DNA of 64,000 bases from Scylla paramamosain (Eukaryota > Arthropoda > Malacostraca > Decapoda > Portunidae): contig NW_026973756.1 of NCBI RefSeq assembly GCF_035594125.1, positions 162,501 through 226,500 of the forward strand, in the 5' to 3' direction. The translations under genes and the position numbers were made by a program. The notes under the pieces are model-generated. The model searched no databases. It worked only from the letters and a program-made list of their open reading frames with translations, and had not been told where the DNA came from. Below are positions 32,910 to 45,441 of the stretch, piece after piece; within the stretch, counting starts at the first letter, position 1, and the number at the start of each line of letters is the position of its first letter.

Positions 32910-33505
32910 GTTAATAGGATAAAACAAATCTGTGGCTGCAAACCGCCGTGAGGAGGCCAAGGTGCACTACAGACTTAAAGATGTGGTGAGCTCACTCATA
33001 TCATTCCTGCAAAACTTCCATGCACTTTTTTCCTGTTCTCTCAGGAACGGCTGGTGGGAGTGGTGGTGGGGGGGAGCTCCACTTCATCCCAAGGAAGCCA
33101 ACAAAAATGTCTCCCCTTCTTTCCTTTCCTCTCCCCCTGTCCTTTGCTTGTCAATCAAGAGTGTTGTGGTGAGGCGGCCAGCGTGCCGGGGCTGGGTGAG
33201 GAGGCTGTGTCCTCGAGGCGGCAGCAGGCAAGGGCTTGGCGCGGGGCGGGGAGCCGTGATGGCATTGTCACCGCCATTAATATGGACGGGCTGTCCTGTT
33301 AACCAAAATAACAAGGTACTCGCCGAGCTGCTCTTCTCCTCCCAGACACTATAAAGCAGGCAAACCACCACCACCACCACCACCACCACCATCTCATCCC
33401 TCCCTACCAGTCCTCCCCATCCTCCATCACCGGTCTTGTTCAGCTCACATCGAATTAGCTTTTTTTTTTTTTTTATCGTATTTACAGTTCGGGAACCTCC
33501 GCTTG

Positions 33506-33508
<3 letters not shown>

Positions 33509-33577
<69 letters not shown>
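33509..33577. repeat. (CT)n microsatellite
   Basis: Pure CT dinucleotides, followed by a short ACACAC tract. Confidence 0.97.
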
Positions 33578-33580
<3 letters not shown>

Positions 33581-33840
33581 CACACACAGACGCACACACA
33601 AAGTCATTACTCCTTAACTATCGGAAATCTTGGGTTGCAGGTCCTTCTTGATATGAATTAAGTCATGAGGCAGTGATGAACCCAGGCCGCGGTGTGAATG
33701 GAGTCCCGCAGTGCCAATAACGGCGGCACCACCTCCCACACTGCCACTATTTCTGCCGCGGCGGGCCAACGCTATCCTTTGGGAATGAACACTCACTCTA
33801 AATTGCTTTCCGGAAATTGCAACGACCAATTGTTCTTTTG

Positions 33841-33960
33841 TGGTGGCGGCGTGGTAAGGGCGACGGGGGTGCACGATGTGACGCCTCAGCCAGCGCGGCG
33901 CCGCAGGGTGGGGCGGGGCGGGGCGGCGCCATTTTGTAGTGAGGCCAGTTCTAGGGGAGG
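33841..33960. promoter_or_regulatory. CpG-rich island with GC boxes and a YY1-like site
   Basis: A local GC/CpG peak in otherwise ordinary DNA. Overlapping GGGGCGGGGC boxes (Sp/KLF-type) lie at 33909-33925, followed at once by GGCGGCGCCATTTTG at 33922-33936, which resembles a YY1 site. Such clusters mark TATA-less promoters. I see no clear coding exon beside it, so the direction and the gene served are unknown. Confidence 0.35.
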
Positions 33961-34017
33961 TTGCGGCTAAACTGGTTAGGTCCATTGTGTGTGTTGCCTG
34001 CTTTTTTTGGTGCATGG

Positions 34018-34018
<1 letters not shown>

Positions 34019-34079
<61 letters not shown>
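34019..34079. repeat. (GT)n microsatellite
   Basis: Pure GT dinucleotides. Confidence 0.97.
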
Positions 34080-34083
<4 letters not shown>

Positions 34084-34328
34084 AATTGCTGTACTTAATT
34101 GCAGTATCTCTCCATCACACAGTGCAGTCTTAATGACAACATGTAGCAGCGTTAGTGTGGCCATCACAATCCAGCCAGGCAGTGCAGTGTGCACAGATCT
34201 GTCATCAGTTTTAACACTTGGTTTGATCAACTAACAGCTCTTCCATTCACGCAGACCTCACGTCTGTCCCACATTACACAACTTGCTCTCTCTCTTGTAA
34301 GTACTGACACCAACCAATTCCTGCTCAC

Positions 34329-34331
<3 letters not shown>

Positions 34332-34396
<65 letters not shown>
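34332..34396. repeat. (CT)n microsatellite
   Basis: Pure CT dinucleotides. Confidence 0.97.
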
Positions 34397-34398
<2 letters not shown>

Positions 34399-35471
34399 AT
34401 GCATTACATTTCACAATATAGTTTTCGTAGGGTACTATCCCAGCCTGTCTCATTTTTACCACACACAAATTAATACAAATGTCAGTAACCTGATCCTGGA
34501 TATCAAGGTTATACCGCCACACCACTAACACCTCCACACACTCACTCCATCACCAGTCCACACCAAGATTCTTCCCCGAGAGATGCCTCCCCTATGTTCT
34601 ACCTCAAGACCTAGGGCGCTCTGCATTCCCTTCTTTGGAATGTGTTGTTGCCCACTCAAGCTGCCCTCGTTTCAACATATTTCCACCTCAGTTATACTTC
34701 CTCCCTTATACATACAAAGATAAAGAGAACTTAAATTATGAAGAGAATAATACTACATGATATAAAATTAGTAACTGAGCCTTATACTAACTTATTACCA
34801 TTAACAAGGATAATGTCTGAAAGGCAGGTAAACGGAACACGGTGGACACCAAGAAAACGTGTTCCTTTTCAAGGTAAACTCGGCCAATAACATGACAGTT
34901 ATCCTGTCTATTTACTTGTGTCTTTGTCTTCCCCTGCCTCTCACCCTCTCTATCTTTCCCGTGATATTCAGCAGTGCGCAAAGAGAAGAGCGGGAGAAAA
35001 GAAAGTAATCGTTTTCTTCTCTTGTTTATATGCTGTGGCTTTGGTCAAGGCTAAAAGTAAAAGCAAAAGAGACCACTGAGGTGCCAGCTCTATAAGAAGA
35101 CACAATTAAGGAAAGCAAGTCCGAAGCTCCGGTGTGAAGTGTCGTGACGCCCTGCCTGCTCATAAGGGCACGGCGGGTAAGCAGGTGGTGGCAAGCATGC
35201 TGTATTTCTTGCCTCCCTCCCTTTGTAATCATCGCCCGCCTGCTGCTGTCGCTCCACGCACTCGAAGGGGAGGCAAGGAGGGCGAGGCTCGTGATGGGTA
35301 TGAGACAGTTATTTCCCACAGCTATTAAGAGGAGATGAGTTGTTGATCGTTAGCGGCAGGCGAGTGGAGATGAGTGCTGCTCTGGCGTGACGGATGCTTA
35401 TGAAATTACTCTAAATTTGACACTGCACGTAATTATGATGTAGGTTTCCGCCCCACCCCACCCGCTGCTTG

Positions 35472-35475
<4 letters not shown>

Positions 35476-35517
<42 letters not shown>

Positions 35518-35612
35518 ATGTGTACGTGAGCGAGGGAGGAATTTCAATTTATATATTTTTTTACTTTTTTTATTTTTTTATTTCAAGGGACAGTTCAGAA
35601 GGGAGAAGGCAT

Positions 35613-35668
<56 letters not shown>
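35476..35668. repeat. Two (GT)n arrays, 35476-35517 and 35616-35668
   Basis: Two GT arrays on the same strand are separated by about 100 bp of T-rich unique DNA. Confidence 0.95.
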
Positions 35669-35670
<2 letters not shown>

Positions 35671-36127
35671 AACTGAATAAGGCAAGTCCCTGCTCTGCCC
35701 ACAATGACAGCGGCTGCAGTACTGAAAGGAGGGAAGGAGCTAGATGTATACCAGTGAGCGAGATGAAATTGCATGGCGTGGTCTGTTCAGCTTAACTTGA
35801 CGGAACCATCCTGCCATCCACGTAGCAGCCGCCTCTCACGGACATAACGATCCTGGAAAAAGAAAAAGCGAGGGAGAAAAGCTGATGAAATGGAGGATAT
35901 GAAAGAAGAGGAGGAGCAAGAGATGATCAAAAGCAGAGGAGGAGGTTCTCTCACTGAATTCACGAGAAATACGTGTCATAAAGTGCAGGTGGAAGAACCT
36001 CTAGTCGTCTCGTGTCGCCGTGAAGTGCGGGATGAATGTCCTCCTGAATGGCTGAGGCACAGGAGTGTGTTAGTGTCTCCTACTCACTGCCGCGCTGCCT
36101 CTTTATGGGCCCTCAGCGTGTGAAGCT

Positions 36128-36128
<1 letters not shown>

Positions 36129-36207
<79 letters not shown>
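36129..36207. repeat. (GA)n microsatellite
   Basis: Pure GA dinucleotides, about 39 units. Confidence 0.97.
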
Positions 36208-36208
<1 letters not shown>

Positions 36209-36532
36209 ATTACAACATAGTCTGCACCAACATGGAAAGTAACTACTGACGCAAAGTTTATTACTTCACCAACATTTGATTTTTTTCTTTTTTTTCGGTA
36301 CAAGTGACAAGTGAGGCTGCGTTCCTACTTCATTACCACCACCACCACCACCACCACCATCACCGCTATATTCATCAAGACTCATCACCATCATTAGCAA
36401 TCACCAACACGCTACGAGTACATTACCACCTCCCTTCCCAGCCTACCTCCCACCCAGCACACCTCTCACCCACTACCCCCTCTTCCTCACCCATTTCCTC
36501 TTCAGCTCCCTGTACCCATCTACCCGCACACC

Positions 36533-36535
<3 letters not shown>

Positions 36536-36575
<40 letters not shown>
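36536..36575. repeat. (CA)n microsatellite
   Basis: Pure CA dinucleotides, preceded by an imperfect (CAC)n at 36338-36365. Confidence 0.95.
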
Positions 36576-36576
<1 letters not shown>

Positions 36577-36778
36577 ATTCCATAACCTCTCGTACGCTGT
36601 GTTCAATATTACCATGCAGACCAACCCAGCAGCCTCACATCCATTTCTCACTTCATGGATTACATAGAAAATAGTTGCTGAACACGGATTTGTCTTATCT
36701 AGCCATGTATTGGACAGTTAGCTCGTTTGCCACTTATCGCTTGAGGGAGGGAGGGAAGGAGGGAAGGCTGGTTATATT

Positions 36779-36779
<1 letters not shown>

Positions 36780-36820
<41 letters not shown>

Positions 36821-36913
36821 CTGCAAGTGTAGTTTTATGACAGTGGAAAAAGTGTAGGAAATAGAAAAAAAAAATAAAGGAAATCACAAAACTGGCCGCC
36901 CTTCCACTCCCCT

Positions 36914-36988
<75 letters not shown>

Positions 36989-37064
36989 GTTACATCGTTG
37001 TTCAGTGTTGCAGTAAACATAAAAAAAAAATTGTAGTTGTAACTAGGGAAGGAAATAGACCGAG

Positions 37065-37135
<71 letters not shown>

Positions 37136-37191
37136 ATAGAAACGGGAAATGAACAAATAACAAGCTAAATCAACTACCTCTATATTTTTTA

Positions 37192-37246
<55 letters not shown>

Positions 37247-37320
37247 GGACATATACCACAATGAATGAACAGACCACAACCCCCGTCACCACCACCACCA
37301 CCACCACCACCACCACCATC
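36780..37320. repeat. Microsatellite cluster GT / CT / GA / CA / CAC
   Basis: (GT)n at 36780-36818, (CT)n at 36914-36985, (GA)n at 37069-37133, (CA)n at 37193-37240 and (CAC)n at about 37287-37320. The CT and GA arrays are reverse complements of each other 83 bp apart. Confidence 0.95.
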
Positions 37321-37573
37321 AGTATAAGGGAGAAGGGTAATGACGCTGAACTGAAGTATTAATGTCGCATAAGGGGAAGGTCAACTTTTATTTCCTATTT
37401 TCCTCGTCTCTCCGCTCAGTGGGCTTGAGTTTGTTGCTGGACTCTAGCACGACGGTGGCAGAGGAGCAGGCGGGAGGGAATAACAGGAAATGAAGGGGAA
37501 TATCAGGCATAAAACGAATGACGAATTAGAGGAAATGACGAAATTGAGAGTTGGGCAAATGATAGAGGAATAT

Positions 37574-37646
<73 letters not shown>

Positions 37647-37717
37647 ATTGTGGAAAATAATTCAGTGTGTGTTCGCCGAGAGAATAAAATGTCATTTTCT
37701 GAGATACAATGCCAGTG

Positions 37718-37807
<90 letters not shown>
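37574..37807. repeat. (GA)n and (CT)n inverted pair
   Basis: (GA)n at 37574-37643 and (CT)n at 37720-37807 flank a 76-bp spacer and could pair as a stem of about 70 bp. Confidence 0.95.
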
Positions 37808-37811
<4 letters not shown>

Positions 37812-38015
37812 ATCTCACACCACCTTCATTTTTGCACTTAAAACTTTGGTCTGTCACGCAGCACTGTCACACAATCAAAAGCCTTTCCGCGCTCCTCGGA
37901 CTCAGCGCTGCCGAGTTACTCAAAACTCTGATGCGCCGCGAGTATTATAATTTTATATGAAACTGTACGTCTAATATATAACTTTGTGATTTTGGCCTCC
38001 TTCATCACCACCACC

Positions 38016-38090
38016 GCCACGACCACCACCACCTCCTCCTCCTCCTCCTCCTCCTCCTCCTCCTCCTCCTCCTCCTCCTCCTACTACTAC
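38016..38090. repeat. (CAC)n/(CTC)n/(CTA)n trinucleotide array
   Basis: CAC units change to pure CTC and then to CTA units, with degenerate CTA-type units continuing to about 38150. Confidence 0.93.
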
Positions 38091-39332
38091 TACTACTGCT
38101 ACTATTGCTACTGCTACTACTACTTTTCCTGCTACTACTACTTTTTCTGCTATTACATTTTACAGTTTAGTTATATTTAACATTTTTCTCAGTAAGGGGA
38201 TGCGTTAAACAGTTCTCACAAATTGTGTCAGCAAATGAGTTTGGTATGCTGTCATAGAATTACTGTGGCTAATGTTTTACAGTTGATTGAGTTGGAAACG
38301 AGGCTTTCATGATTTAAAGCAGGCGTATCAGTAATCACCATCGATCATCATTATATGCAGTTATCGTCATATATAATGAATTTACTTTGTTTCCCTATTA
38401 TACTGTTTTGTCCAATAGGGAAGAGCAGTTCACAGTTTACAATTACTCTGCCACGGCCACTGAATCCCTAAGATTTTTTTTTCTGTCTTGGTATCTTTAC
38501 GAGTTCGGGTATTTCAGCAGTCAGTTTACGTGAACCAGTCACATATTCCAGACTTTTTTCATTTGCTAATTTCTTTTTGAGTTTGTATGGAGTGAAAGGA
38601 GAAGCCAGGACGCTTGCTGTATTGATCTTGATTTCTACAGCTCTAAAACAATAGCAAGTCCCCCTAAGTATAATCTTCTTAATCTTCTCAAAGGACAGGT
38701 CTGGACACTTCACAACTGCGTGTGTGCAGCACTAACACAACAGCACTGAACTACGTTATCTGTTAACTGCTTCAATAACGCTGCAACATGACAAGGATTG
38801 CACCGCAGGGAGGGACTCCACTGGTCGTTGCCAATGTTTATTACTTGCCAGAGGTGATTCTAAGAGTTGATGTGACGTCAGACCAAACTGTTGCGTTGCA
38901 TGACTATTCCTTTTCTTGCATCCTCATCACTGTGAAGCTCAAAGCAACGCGTCACCCAGCACAGTTTCACCTTTGTTGCGAAAGCAGGTTAACCATATGA
39001 CTACACTAACGGACGTGATTTCCGCGTACTAAAATGTTAATGCAGCAAAAAGTATTGTTCCTTTTTGGTATAGTGAGCCTTCTGTGCATCATGAGTGACA
39101 ATGTAACGCGTGGCTGAGGTCCTGCTGTGCTTGTCGATTGGTTGACTAGTTGATTAGTTGATTGGTGTGCTTATGTGTTACTGCATTAGTTTTCTTCAGT
39201 CACTTTCATTACCATCAACACCATCTGACCTCACTCCAGGATGCACACCTAACCTTCACTTCCCTGCGTCACCTGCCCGTCTATCCCAGGCACACCCAAG
39301 CAACAGTTCTTACCACAAGTCTCTTTCGCCTG

Positions 39333-40200
39333 TTTTTTTTTTTTTTTTATGTAGGAAGGATACTGGCCAAGGGCAACAAAAATCTAATAAAAAAAATGCC
39401 CACTGAAATGCCAGTCCCTTAAAAGAGTCAAAGCAGTGGTCAAAAATTGGTGGATAAGTGTCTTGAAACCTCCCTCTTGAAGGAAATACAGGTGAAGGTG
39501 GAAAATACAGAAGCAGGCAAGGAGTTCCAGAGTTTAGAAGAGAAAGGGATGAATGATTGAGAATACTGGTTAACTCTTGCATTAGAGAGGTGGACAGAAT
39601 AGGGGTGAGAGAAAGAAGAAAGTCTTGTGCAGCGAGGCCGCGGAAGGAGGGGAGGCATGCAGTTAGCAAGATCAGAAGAGCAGTTGGCATGAAAATAGCG
39701 GTAGAAGACAGCTAGATATGCAACATTGCGGCGGTGAGAGAGGGGCTGAAGACAGTCAGTTAGAGGAGAGGAGTTGATGAGACGAAAAGCTTTTGATTCC
39801 ACCCTGTCTAGAAGAGCAGTATGAGTGGAACCCCCCAGACATGTGAAGCATACTCCATACATGGACGGATAAGGCCCTTGTACAGAGTTAGCAGCTGGGG
39901 GGTGAGAGAAACTGGCGGAGACGTCTCAGAACACCTAACTTCATAGAAGCTGTTTTAGCTAGAGATGAGATGTGAAGTTTCCAGTTCAGATTATAAGTAA
40001 AGGACAGACCGAGGATGTTCAGTGTAGAAGAGGGGGAGAGTTGAGTGTCATTGAAGAAGAGGGGATAGTTGTCTGGAAGATTGTGTCGAGTTGATAGATG
40101 GAGGAATTGAGTTTTTGAGGCATTGAACAATACCAAGTTTGCTCTGCCCCAATCAGAAATTTTAGAAAGATCAGAAGTCAGGCGTTCTGTGGCTTCCCTG
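39333..40200 (-). mobile_element. LINE family A, 5'-truncated copy (about 870 bp)
   Basis: A non-LTR retrotransposon fragment with a poly(A) tail, seen as a T-run at 39333-39348. On the minus strand it carries the C-terminal part of a Jockey/BS-like reverse transcriptase and a short 3' untranslated region. It shares its 3' 450 bp with the copy at 26212-26672. Homology to a typical RT starts near 40200, and the upstream part of the frame looks unrelated. Confidence 0.85.
39440..40200 (-). pseudogene. Reverse transcriptase C-terminal remnant of LINE family A
   Basis: Minus-strand motifs in order: RLTSDLSKISDWGRANLV, FNASKTQFLHLS and [15 protein letters not shown], which follow the catalytic palm in non-LTR RTs. 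Then come LGVLRRLRQF and, in another frame, a GGSTHTALLDRVESKAFRL block, HRRNVAYLAVFYRYFH, and the terminal NQYSQSFIPFSSKLWNSLP. One frameshift lies at about 39862-39888, and the catalytic YxDD region is missing. It is therefore inactive. Confidence 0.82.
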
Positions 40201-40599
40201 CGTGAAATGTTTACTCTGCGTCTTGCCTTCCCATACATAACATCGTGTGTGACGAGGATTGTTTGGCCGTGGTAAGTCAGCAAGTTGTGCAGACATTCAC
40301 CTAAACGTCTTCTGGGTGGTGTACACGCTGCCGTCTTGTGGCGCCCCGATGTGCACTGCCTCACCATGTCTGCCAAATTAATGAATAATACTTATACACT
40401 GGTAATGGACTGTATCGCTCTTGTTTTTCTAGTTAATAAATATTCCTCCTATTCTTTTTATTCTTCTTCCTCCTTCTATGTTCCTCCTTCTCCTTCAATT
40501 CATCTACATCCCTCCTTCTCCTTCTCGTTCTAATTCTCCCCCTCCTCTTGGCGTCCGCTGATATGGCCCGTTGCTGTGCTTTACTCCTTATCGCCTTCC

Positions 40600-40602
<3 letters not shown>

Positions 40603-40636
<34 letters not shown>

Positions 40637-40673
40637 TGTTCTTATTGTTGTTGGTTTAGCATGAACATTCTTA

Positions 40674-40709
<36 letters not shown>
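40603..40709. repeat. (GT)n and (GA)n arrays
   Basis: (GT)n at 40603-40634 and (GA)n at 40677-40709, the latter ending in a G-run. Confidence 0.95.
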
Positions 40710-40717
<8 letters not shown>

Positions 40718-41117
40718 ATGACCTCACTGTTAAGTATGTAGAGCCAGGCATCATCGAAGCTTGGGCATCAATCAGCGTGACTTACTGCCAGTCAGCGCCA
40801 CTGCATCCACTCATCACCTCATCAGCCTCGCGGTGTCTGCCATCCCACTCTTGCCTTTCTTTAATAACACCCAGCGAGGCAATCACGCTTGGTCTCGGCG
40901 TAGATCAGGCGCACATTCATCTAATCTTTCTCCTTCTGCAGCCACGCGCATCCCCCCACTCTCCCCCTTTGACCTTCTCTCAGCAGCGGAGGGAAAATGA
41001 TGATAATAATACTAAAGAATATGAATTTATATTATACTCTTTTGCTCTTCCGCCTCCTCCTTCTCCTCCTCCTTCCCTTTTTTCATCCTCCTCCTTCCCC
41101 TTTTTTCTTTTCTTCGT

Positions 41118-41240
41118 CTTCTTCTTCTTCTTCTTCTTCTTCTTCTTCTTCTTCTTCTTCTTCTTCTAATATTTTCCTCATCATCATTTTCATCACCATT
41201 GCAAAGCCAATATGATACTCTGCCTGCTATACGCTCCCTC

Positions 41241-41304
<64 letters not shown>
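41118..41304. repeat. (TTC)n and (GA)n arrays
   Basis: (TTC)n at 41118-41168 and (GA)n at 41247-41304. Confidence 0.95.
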
Positions 41305-41307
<3 letters not shown>

Positions 41308-41575
41308 GTCGGGTGGGTGGATGGGGTAGGAGGAAGGTAGGGGGGAGAGGTGGGCGAAGTAATAATGGTAATAGACCGTTTCTCAGCATAACTCTGGCCA
41401 CGGAGCGAATCTGCCAAGCCGACCAAGATATGAAGTTACCTTGGGAGGCTAGTGGGCTTAGGAGGGAGGGAGGGAGGGTGGGTGTGAAGGGAGATTGGGA
41501 GGAATAAAATGGACGGGAAGGGAATAAAAGGAAGAATGTGGTGTAAGGGAGACGTGATAAGTGGTAGGGTAAAAA

Positions 41576-41579
<4 letters not shown>

Positions 41580-41646
<67 letters not shown>

Positions 41647-41828
41647 AGAGAAAATTAATAAAGGTGAATAGATAGCATTGTTACATTAGTCAATCGATTC
41701 TGTTTCATTCTCTTTGTTTCTTTCTCTCTCACCTTCATCACCATCATTAATACCACCATTACCACCATCATCATCATAACCACCACCACTATAACCACCA
41801 ACAAAACTACCATTACCACTTCGCGTTC

Positions 41829-41875
<47 letters not shown>
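41580..41875. repeat. (GA)n, (ACC/ATC)n and (CA)n arrays
   Basis: (GA)n at 41580-41651 with one slip, imperfect ACC/ATC units at about 41735-41820, and (CA)n at 41836-41875. Confidence 0.93.
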
Positions 41876-41877
<2 letters not shown>

Positions 41878-42227
41878 GTATATATTCTGTTTCCATGTCA
41901 TTAGTGGAACACTGATTTGCCCGCTGGCGGATGGCTGGCGGTGGGTGGATAGGCGGCTGGTTGGCTGCTGTAGGTGGTAGGTGAGGTGAGGGGTCTAGGA
42001 TAGATTGGAGACATGCGAGTGGAATAAAAAAAAAAAAAAAACGGTAGAATTATTCATTAAGGTAGTGAGGGACGTGCATGGCAGGGTGGGCCACAAGAGC
42101 TTAATTACACTAATCAGGGTAGGTGGTCGATGCCTTGGCGGCGTGAGTGGTGGCTGGAGAAAGTGTGATGAGTGGGAGGCGGCCAGCTGATTAGACCAGG
42201 CAGGGGAGGGAAGAAAAGAACGAAGAT

Positions 42228-42230
<3 letters not shown>

Positions 42231-42305
<75 letters not shown>
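42231..42305. repeat. (GA)n microsatellite abutting a LINE 3' end
   Basis: Pure GA with one slip. It runs directly into the tandem-repeat tail of the LINE at 42306. Confidence 0.97.
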
Positions 42306-42306
<1 letters not shown>

Positions 42307-42578
42307 TTTAGAGTTTAGAGTTTATTGTCATTTTCCATTATTACAATGGTTGTTCTTCCATAAAGAGTGTATATACATATAAAAGAAAATCATACCTACT
42401 AATTCTTCCAATAAGATGCAAGTCATACAACTGGCAGCAAAAAATCAAACAATAAGAATATAAAAATAACACATAAAATAGAATTATCAAGCAGTTAAAA
42501 TTTCTAAAAGTAACATAAACTAAGTAAATTAAAAGCTATGTATCTATTCTATATTGTAATTAAAATCCAAGAGGAAGA

Positions 42579-45441
42579 TCATGGTACAACATGTGACGTT
42601 TGAGGCTTGTCCTTAAATGTTTGAGCATTTGTCGTAATTTTAATATCTGGGGGCAAGGCATTCCACACTCGTGGTCCTTTAACAGACATTAATCTTTGGC
42701 CGTAGTTCGTGTTGGTTCTTGGTATATGGAAATTGTGTTGTTGCCTCGTGCTTCTTTGACTGACCTGACTCACGGCTGGGATGGTGAATAACCAATTAGG
42801 GAACTTATTATAGATAATATTATACATAAATATGCACTGTTCATATTGAATCCTTTTGTTAACATTTAGCCATCTTAATTCATCTAGTATTGGAGAAGCA
42901 TGATCATACCTTGATCTTCCTCCTACAGCCACTTTTGCCGAAAAATTATACAGTTTTTGCACTCTCTTTTGCTGAGTTTTATTGGCAGAGCCCCATATCA
43001 TCATGCCATAGTTAATAACGCTAAGGACAAGTGTTTGAATAACAATTTTTCTGGCCTTACTGCTAAAAAGCTCTTTTATTCTATTGATGAACATCAGTAC
43101 TCCGAAGGCTTTTTTAGTCATCTCAGTTATGTGTGTGTCGAAGAGCATATGTTTATCAAAGAATACACCCAAATTTTTCAAGGAGTCACAGAGTTGGATG
43201 CATGTGTCACCAGCGTGTATCACAGTATCATTGGGTATTCTAGAAAGTAAATTCCTGCTACCAATGAACATGCACTGAGTTTTATTCATGTTAAGTAATA
43301 AACCATTTCTATTAAAGTATCTTTTAATTTTTTTCTAAAGTTTCTTCAGTTTTTCTTATGAGATCAGGCAAGTTTTCAACTGAGTTTGAAAGTATAATTT
43401 GTGTGTCGTCTGCATATTGCACTAGGGAGCAGTCTTTTACTTGTGTGCTGAGGTCATTGACATATATAGTAAATAATATAGGGCCTAAAATAGATCCCTG
43501 AGGAACGCCAAAACTTACGTTCAGCTTTAAGGATACATTGTCTCCAACACGAACTGATTGCGTTCTATTGCTTAAATAATGACTAAACAAGAATGAGTCA
43601 ATTCCCATTTCGTACATCTTATCCAATAAAATGTTGTGGCTGACACTATCGAAAGCTTTCGACAAGTCACACAAAGCAAGTAAGGATATCTTCTTACTGT
43701 CCATGTTTTCGTAAATAGTATTTGTAACTTTAGTTAGAGCCGTGATGGTTGATAAGTTAGGTCTAAATCCATGTTGTGTACAGTTAATCAAGTTATTTGA
43801 CTCCAAGAAGTTTGTTACACTGCGTGGCTATTACCTTTTCAAGAATCTTGGACAGAATTGATAGTAATGAAATAGGTCGATAATTGCCCGGATCATCAGA
43901 TGCTCCGCTTTTATAGAGAGGCGTAACGAGAGAATGCTTCCATGCAGTGGGGAAAACACCTGTGACAATGCAAGTGTTTATAATACATGTAAGGTATGGT
44001 GTCACGACAGGTAATGCATCTCTTAAAAATCTAAAAGAGATCTCGTCTGATCCACAAGAATTAGTTTTCTTTAATTGCTTCATTGTAAGGATTACTGTGG
44101 CAGCATCCACGGGCTGCGGTCTGAAAAACTCAACATTATGCGATATGGTTGGAGTTTGGAGATATTCATTATTCGTGTCCTCACCCATACCCTGTTGTGA
44201 CTTTTCAAAAGCTTTCTTTCCAACATTTACAAAATATTCATTTAGTTCATCCACTTTGCTGCCATAGGTAAAGACTTACTGTTCATGGACTTGCTCAAAC
44301 CCAATTTGTGTATTACTCGCCATGTGGCTGCTGTATCTCCATTATTCTCAATAAATTCATTATTATGAAACTCAGTCCTCGCTGCATGTATCATCCTTTT
44401 AACCTTTGTTTTGAGATCTTTATATATAGTTAGTAAAGTGGCATTGGTACGATCTTTTTTTAGCAATATTTGTGTATTATTTCTCTCTCTCATCGCTGAC
44501 TTGATGTCATCAGTCATCCATGGTGCGTGTGGTCTTCTGATTTTTCTAGTTTTAAATGGAGCACATGCGTTTAAGCAACAACGAAAGGTGTCTGTAAAAA
44601 TGCCCACTTGTTTATCTACATCATCAGTATCAAATACTTCTCTAAATGTATTACTTTCTTGACTTAAAATATTACAAAAAATATCAGGAGAGTAGTCAGC
44701 CACACAGCGAGTAGTCTTTGTAACAGCAGGGGCACGTTTGGGTTTACGCAAGTTTACAGTGACGGTTATCAAGTCGTGATCAGCTATTGGACAAGGTTCA
44801 ACATCAAAGGAAATAATTGTTTCACGATTGTTAGTAATAATCATATCAAGTAAAGTGGCACAATGACTAGTTGTTCTAGTAGCTTTATCAATAACTTGAC
44901 ACAGTTTGGTATTGGCTAAGATTTTCTTGAGATTACTATTAGAGGATAAAAAGTCATCATTAAAATCGCCTAGTACATAAAAATTCTTCTTGGTTAACAG
45001 CAACTGCTTAAAAACTTCTCCTATGTAGTCAAAAGTATCAGTGGGTGCCTTCGGATGACGATATAAACATCCTATAACAATCGATGGCAGCTTTCTACAT
45101 TGTAATGTTAACCATACATCTTCCACACCTACAGGCTTGTCGATATGTGTCTGGAAAGGAGTCACAGTAAAAGTATTCTTTACAAATATGCATGATCCAC
45201 CACCACGTCCTTTGTCACATCTAAAAATAGCATAATTTTCAAAATCAACGAACTTATCAGGAGTCTCGGGGAGGAGCCATGTCTCACTGACACACAAAAC
45301 GTCTGGATCTCTTTCCTTCATTAACAGTTCCATCTCTACCTTGTTACCTAGTATGCTTTGTGCATTGATATGTTCTATAGTAACATAATCCTTTAATTTT
45401 ATAAGGTCAAAAGTATCGGCATCACCTTCATTGCCAGTTTC
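42579..45441 (-). pseudogene. ORF2 of LINE C: APE endonuclease-reverse transcriptase, three frameshifts
   Basis: The endonuclease part (45441-44242) has an upstream EHINAQS motif with the conserved Asn, SETW with the catalytic Glu, GCLYRHP, LGDFNDDF and a late ADHDLI motif. The frame shifts near 44250 into a linker and the start of the RT (CGSDEIS, HSLVTPLYKSG, NYRPISLL). It shifts again near 43800, giving GFRPNLST, LCDLSKAFDSVSH, GVPQGSILGP and the intact catalytic QYADDTQI. It shifts a third time near 43300, giving NKTQCMFIG, SLKNLGVFFD and a terminal region. The pieces are collinear and cover the whole enzyme, so the gene is almost complete but broken. The first ATG of the endonuclease frame (45333) lies after the conserved Asn motif, so initiation must have been upstream or by continuation from ORF1. 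Confidence 0.88.

Larger units (their letters stand above)
34397..39332. other. Non-coding, microsatellite-dense region
   Basis: Apparently unique DNA lies at 34400-35470, 35670-36120 and 38100-39330. The part between 36129 and 38090 is crowded with arrays (listed separately). No gene is supportable. An unexplained 82-codon minus-strand frame at 38468-38713 is discussed as a finding. Confidence 0.5.
40201..42305. other. Non-coding, array-rich region
   Basis: Arrays occupy 40603-40634 (GT), 40677-40709 (GA), 41118-41168 (TTC), 41247-41304 (GA), 41580-41651 (GA), 41836-41875 (CA) and 42231-42305 (GA). The sequence between them shows no gene. Confidence 0.6.

Noticed and set aside
40200..40376. 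N-terminal part of the frame extending the LINE A reverse transcriptase
   Set aside because: It lacks RT motifs and looks like flanking DNA read in frame by chance past the 5' truncation.
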